64,000 nucleotides of DNA from Rhyacichthys aspro. Taxonomy: Eukaryota; Chordata; Actinopteri; Gobiiformes; Rhyacichthyidae. A program made the position numbers and the translations under genes. The notes under the pieces were generated by a model that searched no databases, was not told the origin of the DNA, and saw nothing but the letters and a program-made list of their open reading frames with translations. Positions 1 through 12,900 of this stretch are shown here, piece after piece (the stretch's first letter is position 1; every line of letters starts with the position of its first letter). The stretch lies in NCBI GenBank assembly GCA_036850595.1, contig CM072166.1:15394758-15458757 (forward strand). Direction: 5' to 3'.

Positions 1-803
1 TTACTGAACCAAAAAACCAAAAAACAAACAAAAAACTCTTGCTGTTACATAAGATGCTTGTGATTGTATGATGTGAGAGCCTAGTCTTTTTTTGTTCTTC
101 TACTGACATTGACATCTTCACAGAGCTCAAACACATACACATGGAGTTTACCCCACTCCAACTCAAACCCTGTCTTGTCTCTTGCCTCATGTTTGAGCGC
201 ACAGCGGAGACGGTAGAGGCTTTAGCACTGAGCTGACACTCCGCAATCTGGCCACAGTAATCCTATTAATGTGTGTGCATCCGAGCGGGTATGTGAAGCC
301 TGGTTTGCCTTGCTCGGGATGGAGGATTAAAGCTTGTGTGTAACCCTCGCTGCTATGGTCTCGCCGTTTTGACTGTCAATGACTTTAGAGCTGCAAAACA
401 AGTGAAGCGCCCCGGATCCTTTTATTTACAGGGATTAAATCTAACGAGTAACACCAGGCTGGAGGCATATCCAGCCTGTTTACAAGTGTCTGATGTGTTT
501 TTGGCCCCATATAACTACTGTCTGGGTCAAGATAGTCCTTTTAACACCTCTAAAATCCTTAGTGGCTCAAAATGAATGTGGCACTGGGGAGAGATTTCTA
601 ATATGATGCAATGTTTATTTATCAAATTAACATTATTTGAAGCTTTGTGAATAGTTATTTTAAAACAAATGTTGGCATAAACTTGTTGGTTACATTTCCT
701 CTATAGACATTTATGAAAGCTTTTTGTTTGCCCCTAAGCTTTTTTATTTTTACAACTGAGCCCTTGTGGGTGGGCAACCATAATAACCTATAGGGTTGTG
801 TAC
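1..803 (-). other. caskin2: caskin2 intron following the SH3 exon
   Basis: Intronic sequence 3' of the SH3 exon. No further CASKIN2 exon, RNA gene or clear repeat was recognised. The next exon should lie left of the window. Confidence 0.6.
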
Positions 804-921
804 CTGCTCTTCTGCTGAGGACCTCGACCACTGATGGAGGGAAGAAGCCCACCCGGTCCGTCCCACGCTGGGTGTCGTGGATGTGGCCTTTCCAGCGGCC
901 GTCTGAGTGCTGCTCCAGGAC
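804..921 (-). CDS. caskin2: caskin2 coding exon 10 (SH3 domain, second part)
   Basis: A 118-bp exon reading [16 protein letters not shown] and then [17 protein letters not shown], completing the SH3 domain. The acceptor is TTTCCTGTCAG and the donor is GTACACAA. The Trp of the SH3 groove is kept, while the C-terminal groove Tyr position is Val. The transcript continues beyond position 1. Confidence 0.92.
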
Positions 922-3900
922 CTGACAGGAAAATAATGGTCATAAAGACTTGGCCCTTGTCTTGACAAATTGGCTGACATTGATAGAGAGCTAGAATATG
1001 ACACAAAATTGTTTTATAAAATGTATTAATATGCCTTTTTTTTCCTCCAAAAAATGTCAGATATTCATATCATAGGTCCATCATTAAAAGCAGTCAGCCA
1101 ACAACAAAAGCAGTTGGTCGGGACTACATGTCGTAGACCTGCATCTTTCTTTTTTCCCAGGTAGATGGTGAAATAGATGACCTTTAACAATTACAGAGAC
1201 AGATTTTGAAAGATTTTAAGCAATTGTTGGAGACAATCAGATGGTAATGGGAGCCAAAATCATGCAAGCAACGTTTAAGGCTGTCATATATTCTTCAAAA
1301 TAGTAGGAAAAAAAATAGGTGCCCACTCAATATGCCCAGTAAACAACCCAAAAGACATGTGCACTCAACCCATGAACCAGACACAGGTGATGCACAGCTT
1401 GTGTTTAAGTGGACTAGACTGCAGTTAGGAAGCGTTTATGAACCAAACATTTGTCCCTCATGGGTCTCTTTCTGGATCTCTTTATGTTACTGAAAAGAAC
1501 ATTAGGCTTAAATTCAGTAAAGCAAAGGTGGAGGGTTTGGTGCTGCTCACGAACGATGTAATATGTCTGTACATTATTGTAAGTATGTACTGTATGCTGT
1601 GAATGAGTTTCCTCCAGGCATGTTTTTAAGCTCAAACTGTTGGAGCCAATGAGCTGGAGTTAACAAAATGCCTGGGGAGGACAAAAACAAACACCTTCTG
1701 TCAGACTTCCACACAACAGACATGTTCCAACAGGACGCTGTATGTCACATTGACTTGTATTTAGATATCAAAACACACAACAGTAAGCGCTAAGACAAAC
1801 TCAAATGCACAGCTGAATTAGTGAGCAAACAGTGTGTGGAGGAATGAGCAAACAAACTGCTAATGAGAGAGTGACACGAGCAAGTTTGCGCCTGCCTTTC
1901 TCTGCAGTGGTCTTTAGCTCAGAGTACACCAAATTACCCCAACAACGTCCCACACAAATACAACAACAAGACGAGGCAGATATGTAATCTTACACTTCAT
2001 GTGATTCCCCTCAGACAGTAGAGGATGAGGGGAATAGTAAATATGTTTACTCCTTGTGAGCTTTATGCTAAGTATCTGGTACTTCACTCACCATCCATTT
2101 GTTCTGTGTGTGAAGCAATAAACAAGCAAATGAAAGCCTATGATATGGTGATTTTAAAATTATTTAGTGGTCCCTTTCTCCTTTGTCTGCCTCAACAATC
2201 AGAGCTGAAAAAAAAGTGTATCCCGCTCTTAAAGTAAGACATAAGGGCATAGACTATTTCATTTTGACTTTGGCATGACTTTGTGTACAGTTCAATCACT
2301 GCTGTCAGCTTCCCTCCCTGCAGTGCTGCAAATGTAGAGCTCAATGTAGAGCAAAATCTGCATTCTCTTGGAGACAACTACCAGGGGAAATCACGTTTCT
2401 CTAATCCTCATCTCTAGTTCAAAATGTGTTGGATATCTAGGTTTCCTCATTATTTTTGAGTATGTTTCAAGTTAGCTAAAAGCCCTATGTCGTACCACAG
2501 CCAAGTAAATATCATCTGTTTGTGTGTTGTGCAACAGAAAATAGATTAGAAAGTACAATATTTGTAGCCTGGCCAGCCAGACAGCTTTCTCTTTGTATTA
2601 CATACAGAGAAAGTTAGTCTGGGATCGATCGATTTAAACAGGATTTCAAGGCAGGACCATGGGCAGAACTAAGGCTCTGAGTGAACAATAGAGAAACCAC
2701 GGATGGGACGTAAGGAAAGCGAAACTTATTCTAGTTGTCAACAAACACAGAGTACACCAGCGTGGCCGGAGAGAAGATGCTGGAGACGGTGAATGACTTC
2801 TGTTGTTTTTGTCAGAAAAATCTGAGGACACAGGGTGTAATATCGAGTTCAGTGCTTATTTCGATCGTAGTAAGCTCCCTAAACCTGCTACTGTTTTCTC
2901 GCGCTCAATATGACGCGAAACAAAATCCCGCCTCCCTTGCTACGATTGGTCGGAAAGAAAGCGCCGGAGCAGAAATCGGGGGCAGATTGGGCGATCCCAG
3001 ACTAACTTTCTCTGTATGTAATACAAAGAGAAAGCTGTCTGGCTGGCCAGGCTACAATATTTGTGCTCTTGAAACCCACTGTGGCCGCTCAGAAGCACAA
3101 AAAGTAAAATTATAAAATAATAAAATAACTGTTCCTGTACTTGTTGTACTGTAACTGTTTTGTACTTTAGAGATCAAGAACGATTACAGTTTTCATACAG
3201 TCATATAAGTAAAAAACAGTGCACTGGTCAGGACCCTGGCTCGCTGTTGACACTAAGGGAACATCTGATAGACTTCAGGATAAAAAATAAAAAATAACGT
3301 TTCCTGACCTAAGTCGAAGGAAGAGGACTGGAAATGTGAGATCTCTTTCCTAGAGATGGAAAAAGTGATAGGCATCAATTAGAAATATAGCTAACTAGCT
3401 AGCATAGGTGATTCCTGATGCTAACATCTTGGACTGTTTCCATTTAGGCCGTTGGCGGACCAAAGTGAGCTTGCTCTACTGTAAATTTCAACAAGAAATG
3501 ATCTCTCATTGGGAACATGGATAAGTTGGCAGCAAACAGAGTACAAGAAATGACAAAAGACTTGGCTGACTTTGCTACTTTTGCCACCCACAGATACTAA
3601 ATCCTAGAGATCCTAAATCCTAGTGGACTGTACTTGCTAAGACAGTGAATGCGAGAACCAGTCTCAACCAGCCTCTCGGTTCACTCTAACATTATCCCCC
3701 ATTTTCTGGTAGTTTGTCTTTTTAATTAGCAATAGAAAGTTTCTCCTGTTGGATTAATTAAGTATCTCTTACCATCTTAAATCATAAAATTAATAGTAAT
3801 GGTAGCTACTGCTAAGTCCTTGGTGAATGCCTGACTTACTGTATCAGAAAGCCCTTTAAGTGCATAATGAATAAAAACAGAAGTACCATAATGAGGTCTC

Positions 3901-6900
3901 CCGCTCTGAGGTTAAGGGCAGTGGGGTCATGGAGGTTCCAGTAGTCTTTCACCGCTCGGACCTGGAGAGAGCTCGATGCCTCTGAACAAATACAGAAAAA
4001 GAAACTTCCTCAGATGGTTTGTTTCAATTTGGAATGTGAGTGCTGTGTATAAAGTTTTGATACTGACCTCTGAGCAGCTGTTTGATTTCCCTGCTGGCTG
4101 TGGAGGTGGTGAACTGGTTGACGATGTCCAGGGCTGTCTGGTTATAAGTGTTACGCATGTTCACATTGATGCCCGCCTACACACACAAACACAATTAGTG
4201 GGTGTACTTTGAGAACAAGCGCTCCCACCAACAGCTCCTACTTTATTAAAGAATAACAAAGAACTGAAACAAAAGCTTTTATGCAGCCCTGTTTCCAATA
4301 AACTGTAATGTAATTCTTGTAACATACATACTTGTCGTTACCTTGTTTTCACTAGAGCAGTACCGTAGAGGTAGTGAAAACACAAACAAGGGTGGCGTAA
4401 TATAACAAAATGTATTGTTATCACAATATTATCAATTAGTATGGTCTTCTATGTGATGGACATTTACTTTTTGCCTCAAAATCATCTTCCCAAAATTACA
4501 TTAAATGAAACGGGTGCGTCTTAATAAAAAAGTCCTGGTTTAGGCCTTGTTCATTAATTTGTTTAGTAGTTCCGACCTGTTTAGTCCTAGTTCAGTCTTT
4601 AATATTGATTTAAACTACCTTCCCAGCTACATTCATATAACTTACATCAAGCAGAAGCCGCACTACTTCGGTTTTGCCATAGAGGGCGGCCTCATGCAGC
4701 GACGTCCCCGCTTTTGTTGCTCTGTTGATATCGATACCGGCTTTGAGCAGCAACCTAGGAAATCAAATCCCAAACAGACAGTCTGTAAGTCCGTAGGCAC
4801 AAACAGATTCATTCATTCAACTGTTACAGACATCTGCAACATCTCATTAAGCCATGCGCCCGCTCGTCCGCCCACGCACGATATCAAGGCTCTCCCCGGT
4901 CTGTCTGACTTCCAAATGTGGGAATGTTGTTGTTGTGTATAAAAATGAGGGGGAATCTTACACTCCCTGTGAACATGTAAACTTTATACAGGTTTGGAAG
5001 ATGTAAACAATGCTGAGTGACATCTGGAGGAGATTAACTCATGTACACAATGTTACAAAAAAGGTGCCTTACAAATTATACTCTTTAGTTCAGACTTTAA
5101 ATGAATTAGTGAGAAAATTCATGGTAGAATGGAACCAAATATCAACAAAGTTTAAATATATGACATCGACTTGCGATTACACTATTTAAATAAGTTTATT
5201 TATATAATTTAACTTGGTTCAGTAAAACATGGATTGTGAGGAAATATTTTACTACATTTACTATTATAACTATTTTAGATTACAGAGCTTTCTTAAGATT
5301 TCTTGTGATAAACGTCTCTAATGATCACAAACATCATACTGGAAAATGGCAGATCAATTCAAACAAAATACAAATATAGATTTTATCCCCTCACTCATTT
5401 TTCCCAATTTGGGAAATCAATGCCTCTCTAAGCCTCTAAACATGGCTATTAGTCTTACTTTTGTAGGCAAACAACTCTATGATGGCTCTAAATTTAATTA
5501 TGAGGAGAAATGCTAAACGATAAAACAAAAACCTTAAAAAAAAAAAAAGAATATCCTCTATTCATCCCTCTGTTTAGCAATGTATATCGTTAATTTGACT
5601 GAAATTATTGAAAAAGGAAGCAGTGGTACTTTAGGATAAAGTTGCAGATTATAGTGGATAAACTGAGTGATATAAATGAAGTTTCAGGGAAGTTGCTGTG
5701 TTTTTTTGAAGGCTGGTGCCAATAAGCACACAGACAGCTAAATAATGGCTGAACGTGTGAGTCAATATCCAGCCTGGAGCATATAAATACATGAACACAG
5801 CTTCACTGAGAAAAAGCACAGACCCAACTGAAGGATGATTAAAGTAGGGCATATTTGCATATCATTGTTATCTTTGTGCAAACACAGACTGTAAACACAC
5901 AAAAAAATATTTCATTTACAATTCTGAATCAATCAACGCATATTATCACATATTCCCTGTGAAAATGCACTAAAATAAGCCTCTCTCTCTCCAGTGCCGT
6001 CGTTACAGTAAGGCGTCTGCCTCTTAAGTGTTGCTGCCTTTGAAGAGAAGTAAATCCCGTAGTGGGAGATCAGAGCCAAATTCTGCTGAGTAAACTCTGA
6101 ATACATTTGTGTTTCTGTGTCCTCGTTCCCGTTTGTGTTGCACTCTTGCCTTGCCTCTTCACACATGGGCTGGTTCCAATTCCAGACCAGGATTAAGAGT
6201 GAGGGATGGGAGGCTGTTGCAACATAAATGTGTTGATCTTTGGTGAAATGGGAATCATTAAGAGTATGTCTGAGAGGCAGGGTGGAGTTGCTTAGATAAC
6301 CACTGACAGTGCAAACTTAGAGATACGCTGGCTAAGAAGATCACACCAGCAAAAATGTGAAGTGTCTGCACTGAGTAAAGAATTATAATAGGCAAGCACG
6401 CAGCAGTGTTTAATATGCAGACTGGCACAACAGAAAAGTACAGACCTTGAGTTCAGTATTTTGTACTTTTGGAACTACGGGTCAGCACAATCCTCCTTTT
6501 AAAAAGCAGACAGAAGCAATGTCACAGAAACAAAAGTATGTACACTCAACATTGAACACTGAACTACTTCAATTTCCATTTAAATGTGTCGTCCATTCAG
6601 GTTATTTCCATAATATATGTTGCTGAGAAATGGCATGAATTTTGGTTCAGGCAACCACAGTGGGGTGCTTGAACTAGGCAATGCCAAATTCTGGGGCAGT
6701 AAAAATGAAAAACAGAAAAAAAACAGACATATGATTAGAAAAAAATGCACTAATTGTAGTATTGTTGAAGTTTAAAACACTGCAGCAAAAAATCATAACA
6801 CCAAGTCTGTTATTGCTCCTGTCTGCTTCTCCAAACTGTTGCTGGACTGATAATTATTAGTCTGGGGAATTACTTAGCAGTCACTAAGAATTATAGAGCC

Positions 6901-9900
6901 CTCTTTACAAAATAAATTAATCTTGGCAACAATTGAGCCACACAACATTTAAGTTATCAAGTCAATCCCAAGTCAATTATTGTGTTGCATTTATTTCTAT
7001 TGTTGATGAGAATGTTTTATTTTGATGCAAATATTTCCATCAGCACTTCTGTGTATCTTCTGAATGACAACAAGGCATATCTAAATCCCAAACATGTTTA
7101 AAGGTGGGGTGTATAGTTTTTTATCTATTTGGCACCATCTGGTGGCAAAAGAACATAATGCAATTCTGCACTTTACACTTCTTTTTAGAGCATGTGAAGA
7201 GCTATGGAAGTCCTGCAGGGAATACCCAGTACATTTACATGTGGGCAGAGACATTTGTATTGTATTCGATTCTAACTGGCGTTTTAAACTGCTGTAAACA
7301 CCTTGGAGCGCTGTCATTTGAATTTCTCAAAATCAGACAAACACCTGCATAATGCAGTTCTGTTACTATTACAGTTGTTACTGTACTCCGTTCTGTTGCA
7401 TGTTAACAGCTTACTCCAGTATAAGTCACACAGTGAACTGAGCATGCTCCAGAGTAGGACAGCAGCACAGTCAAATGCATATAAAAAGATCAGAAAAAAA
7501 GAAAGTGTTTGAAGGCACATACATATTATGGGTCACGTTGCCACTGGGTCCAGTTTTCAGCATATAAACATACTGAATGTTGCCGATGTGTAATCCCAGT
7601 TGTAATTGGTCTGATTGTAAATTTACTTGAAACAATTTTGAAACTAAATCAATGTAGTTTTATTTAATGCCCTAAACATTAATGCAAGAATATGTGCTTG
7701 AAAAGTTTTAAGCCAAAGTTCAAGTAATAATAATTCAAGCCACATAAACATTCCCCATAAACACTTTACCAGATAGTGCCAGTTTGGTTGAGTAATTAAA
7801 AAAAAAATAAAAAAAGTTTAATGTAAATCCCATTGTAAAGCTTTTTAAGATGTTTAAGGACCTCTGAAAATGTTCTCAATAATAATAGCACCAACAGGTG
7901 ATAGGTGTTAGAAAGAACTTGGGCGAGTAGTAGCTCAAGACATAGTTAGCCTGTGAAGAAATTACATAACAGTGTAAGTTGGGGCAGTGCTGACAGAAAG
8001 CTGACAGTGCAAAGCCATGATGGAGAAACATTACTTGATGACATCTTTGTGGCCGTTCCTGGCTGCCAGGTGGAGGGGCGTGTTGGAGGGGGGCTCGCTG
8101 CTGTCATGGCCGCCCTCCCCTTCGAGCAGCGCCGTCACCATGTTGCTGCTTAGTAACAACTGGGCCACCTAGGGGAGCACAGATCAGAGGCAGAGAAATA
8201 AACAGGCGAGAAGAGGAGACTGGCAGAATCAGGACAAGAACCGCAGCATTAGAGTCACATGAGGCGGCATGCTAATATATGGATGAGCATAAATAAATAT
8301 ATATGTGCAGCTGCCATCTATTACAGAGACACACAATCAAGGGCTTATACCGTTTAACAAAATGCAAAGTCAGACCAGATGAGACATTACATTTAACAGC
8401 ATGGGAAATGTGATTCTAACAGCTGGGCTTTTCTGCACATGTGGCAGAGTAAAACACACTGCAACGTGCAATCCATTTAACGCCGCAGTGTGTGTCCAAA
8501 GCAAAGCCCGCAGAGCCTGTTTTCCTTTGGCTGGAATCAGCTTATATTAGTTAGGTCAGATTGTCATGTTTGACATCGGCCAAATATCCCAAAAGGGCAA
8601 AAGCGGCCACATCCACTTGTGAATAATTGGATTAGAAAGACTGCATGAATAAAGAAAACCACAACAGAGGGTGAGCCGTGGTTCTGAGCTTCTGAACCAT
8701 GGTACTGAGCTTCTGAACAGAGACATGCGCAGAATCACAGTCATACAGAAAACTTCTCTTTTTGATGTGCACTTGGACTTTGTACTCTGCTGATACAACA
8801 AAAACCGCTGTATTCAAAAGGATTAGTCGTCTATTTTGGTACTGTGATCTGGTTATATCTTCACATTTAATAAGGAAAACTATACAATCAAGACAGATTT
8901 TAATCATTTACTTTACCCGTAAGTCAAGCGCTTATCAAAACTCTGGTGATGGTATAGTGAATTAAAAAAGTGCTGCCTGTTTCGTACATTTTAGGAAATC
9001 ACTATTTTTAATGCAATGTGTACATGTTTACAATACAGATTGTGAATGGTTTTTTTTTTAATTATCAGGCAAAAGCTGCAAGATCCATTCTAAAACTGCA
9101 AACAGCTGTTCACAAAAATGCTAGCCATGTTTTCAAAAAAGTAAGTAGGCTGTCTTCTCAAATTGTCTACCAAAACACTTTTTTCAGTTAACTTCTTGAG
9201 CCTATATTGACAGACATTGGTACAATGTCTTATATGAAATATATGAAAAGACCACACTGTGTTGAATTTATTATATGTACCTTGAGTCGTCCGAACTCAC
9301 AGGCCAGATCCAGGGGCGTCTTTTTAGCCTTGTTCCTGAAACAGGGATTGGACTGGTGCTGGAGCAACATCTCAGACTGAGAGAAAAGAGAAAGCAGAGT
9401 GTAAGTGATATTTTCCACGGCATGTATAATGCACATGTACTTAACTACCATTCGCCCAGACACGTCTTTTGTGTCAGTGTTACCGTTTTGTCTTTGAACA
9501 CAGAAAAGGAATACGATAGCTCTAGTGCGTCCTGTATTTAGGTTTGTTGGCGTTATCCTCACTGGTGTTCGACTAAAGAGGTCAGGGCTTGAGGTTATAT
9601 GACCCACTGAACAGGTAGGGGGTGTGACGCGGACTTATCCATTAAAGCATTCCATGAGTAGAGTTAGGTGACGCTGGAGGACAAAAATGCGTGTCCTCAC
9701 TCTCTTGATATTGTTGGTAGACAATACAAGCTGACGCACAAAAGGGGTCGATTTCACTGCTATTGCCCCCCGGAAAGCAAAACCGCATGTCTACGCACCA
9801 CCTCGTAGTGTCCGTACTGAGCCGAGAGGTGTAAAGGGATCTGTCCGTCTAGGGAAGGCGAGTTGACCGAAGCGCTGGATCGCAGCAGGAGGAGGACTGA

Positions 9901-12900
9901 GTCGGCTTTGCCTTGCCATGCAGCGTAGTGGAGTGGACGCATACCTGGAAACAGTAATGAAGCAGACAGATAAGCCTTGAGGTAAAATAAGGTTTAGTTC
10001 AGTACAGTTGAGTTGAGAACAGTTCAATTTGTTTTTCATTGTTGTGAGGCAGTCTCAGAAAAAGAGATAAAAGATGCCTTGCAAAACTTACAGAGAGGTT
10101 GGGTTTAACTATTAGTTTGGAGAGTCTGTTTAAAGCAGAGGAGCAGTGGCACACAACAGGATGGATGCTATACTGAACAACAAGGACCATCCTCTACATT
10201 GGGCTATTGTACAGCTGCAGGATGAATTGCCACAAGAACTCCTTCCGACTGCCATTATGTCAGTCAATCAGTCTATGGAAGATGAAGCCTGAATTTTACT
10301 TTTTACTTTACCTGTAGAGGCCTAACAATTGACAATCTTTTGTGGACTGAATTAACAGGGACAGTGAAAACAAAACAAAACAAAACAAACTACAGCATCA
10401 GTGCAACTGTGTGACTACATGCATTTTTGTTTTCATCATTTGACTGCTTTGTTGTTGTTAACTGTTCTTGTGAACAACCATTTTTAAAAAAATAGTTTAC
10501 CCATTCATTAATTTGGTTTGAAAACCCATGCATTAAGACACCTCTTACACAGCCTGTCGAAACGTTTGCATAATGTCGTTTGTGGAAAGTAGGAATTTGA
10601 GATAAAAAACATAGATGATGACAGAGATATTTCATCAGCTTTACTCTGACTTGGGCTGTCACTCCAATTTAGAGCAGTATGCTTTTAATTAAACCACAGC
10701 CTGAAGTGGAAACGGTTCATTTGGGAGGTTGTAATGGGGATTTATACTGATTGTTAGAACTGGGAAAATGTTTATTTTGGCACAGTCATGATGTCATGAT
10801 AGCATTGTGTTAGCGCTATTGTGGGTGCCTTGGTTGACAGTTGGCTGTAAGCAGAAACAATAGTAAAAGAGACATAAATCTTAGACAATTAATGCCAAAA
10901 TAGTTAATCATTTTGAAGAGCAGAGATGACCACAGAAACCTGAAATGCTAACTACATGGACACTGCACAAGGCTTTTGACAAGTTTAACTTTTACTTGTC
11001 AGAGTTGAAGGCAGAAGCCAATCATTAAGGTTTGCTTTGGCTGAGTAGGATTAAGTCTGTACAGACCTTGAATTAAGATGAGCGTTTTTCTTCCTCTCCA
11101 ACAGCGACCGAAACTTTCAGAGAGTGTGGATGTTAAAGCTACCACTACCCGATTTTCTTTTTTCTGTTCCAGTGCCAGCAACACCCCTTACCTCCAAGAG
11201 CAACACTTTTTTTCTGCTGCATAATAATCATTTTGCATTGAATATCAATTTTTAACAGAAATGTTATACTGAAGCTAGAAAATGGGCAATGTTTGTTCAC
11301 TTTCTTAAATCAGATAACCCAAGGTATTCCTCACTATGACTTCTGCACTCTGGCCTCAGCAACAGTCTGCGCAAATTCTACAGCATCCGTTCCGCTTTGA
11401 AAATGAAGATTTCTGCCACTGCGCCGCTGTCACTGCACGGCGGAATGACTTCAAAGAAAATCATATTTATTCATACGGGTCACATCTTATTTCGAAGCTG
11501 AGAGTGGCAGAGAGCTGTTCTGGCGGTTTCGGGCTGCTTTTGACCTCAACTAACTTTGTGAGTGCTTTGAGTGAGTTTGAGCGGCGAGACTTGTAACGCT
11601 TGGCTTTCTCATACCGTTGATGTCCTTGATATCCACCGTGGCTTGGGCCTCCAGCAGCAGGGAGAGGAGCTCGGTGGTTCCCGTCAGAGCGGCGTGGTGC
11701 AGGGCCGAGAAGCTGTGGGCCCAACACAGGAGAGGATTATAAATCATATTGATGACTTTACAGCAGGTGAGCCCTTTCCAAACACTCCAGGAAACCGAGA
11801 CATATGTGTAATCCCGTTACACGCCCTGCACAAGATAAATGTTAATGTGTGTTTTATGGCTGCATCACTGTTGACATGTATCTCGAATATAACAATACAT
11901 GTGAAAATTAAAGTTAAAGGGAATCATAAATTAACTTTTTCCCTTTTTTCCACAACTTAAAGCCTAGTGTGGTTTCTTGGAATGGGCAAGACTTTCCCTA
12001 TTGGACGTAGGCATCTGGACAGAGTTTAAAGCTTGAAGACGTTAGGTCCAGATGTCTACTTTACAACTTAAGTGAAGCCAGATGTGAGAAACTCAAAACC
12101 TGGCAGGAGAACCTGAACTTTTTTTTTTTTTTTTTAAATCTCAGGCAAAGATTTGGACTTTTACAGGGCTTTGTATTGTTTGCAGAAGATTTGAGGAGAC
12201 AATGGAGACTTGTTTTTGTTAAGCTTTTAAGATATTCTATTCTCTTTGTAGAAATATCACCACATTCCAGAATATTTTTCAGGTTGATCAGATTAGACAA
12301 AAAATATTACCGTTGCTCTGAGAAAGTCAGATAGTAGTTTCTTTGGGCCATGATTTGATTTTCGTCTAGCAAAAAGGATCTACAGTAGTCTGCAAGGGAT
12401 ATTTGACAGCAGTATTCTTAGATAGCAGCTTCAGAGAGGCTTGATTAGCTGATTAACAGAAGGATTTTATGGGATGTCGTGGAACACTGTGGCTTCCAAA
12501 ATAACATCCTTGCTGTAAAACAATGTACTTTTAACCCGGCATGTGTAGCGCACCTCTAAACAGGTCCAAACACTACAGACTACTCATAAAGATGCAAAGT
12601 CAAAACAATTCCTCATTATGTTGGTGCAGTTTCTAAGTTACAAGCCCATTACATGTTTCTACAATAATTTTACGAGGCTATGAGTCTTGTATCTTGGATT
12701 CTGGTCAACCAAACAAATTGATGTAACAATAAAGTGTTGATAAGAAATCTGTAAAATCTCTAGACAGCGAAGTGAGTTATCAGTCATACTGTCTACGGGA
12801 GCTCTGCCACAGCGGAGCCCTCATTTATCCCCGTTTCTGCCCCACTGCTCCATGGCAGGTCCCGGGTCGCCGTAAAACACTCGCCGTGCCTGTCTAAATG

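Noticed and set aside
2735..3115. 126-codon open frame in caskin2 intron 9
   Set aside because: It overlaps the MITE and reads through its terminal inverted repeat. No protein similarity was recognised.
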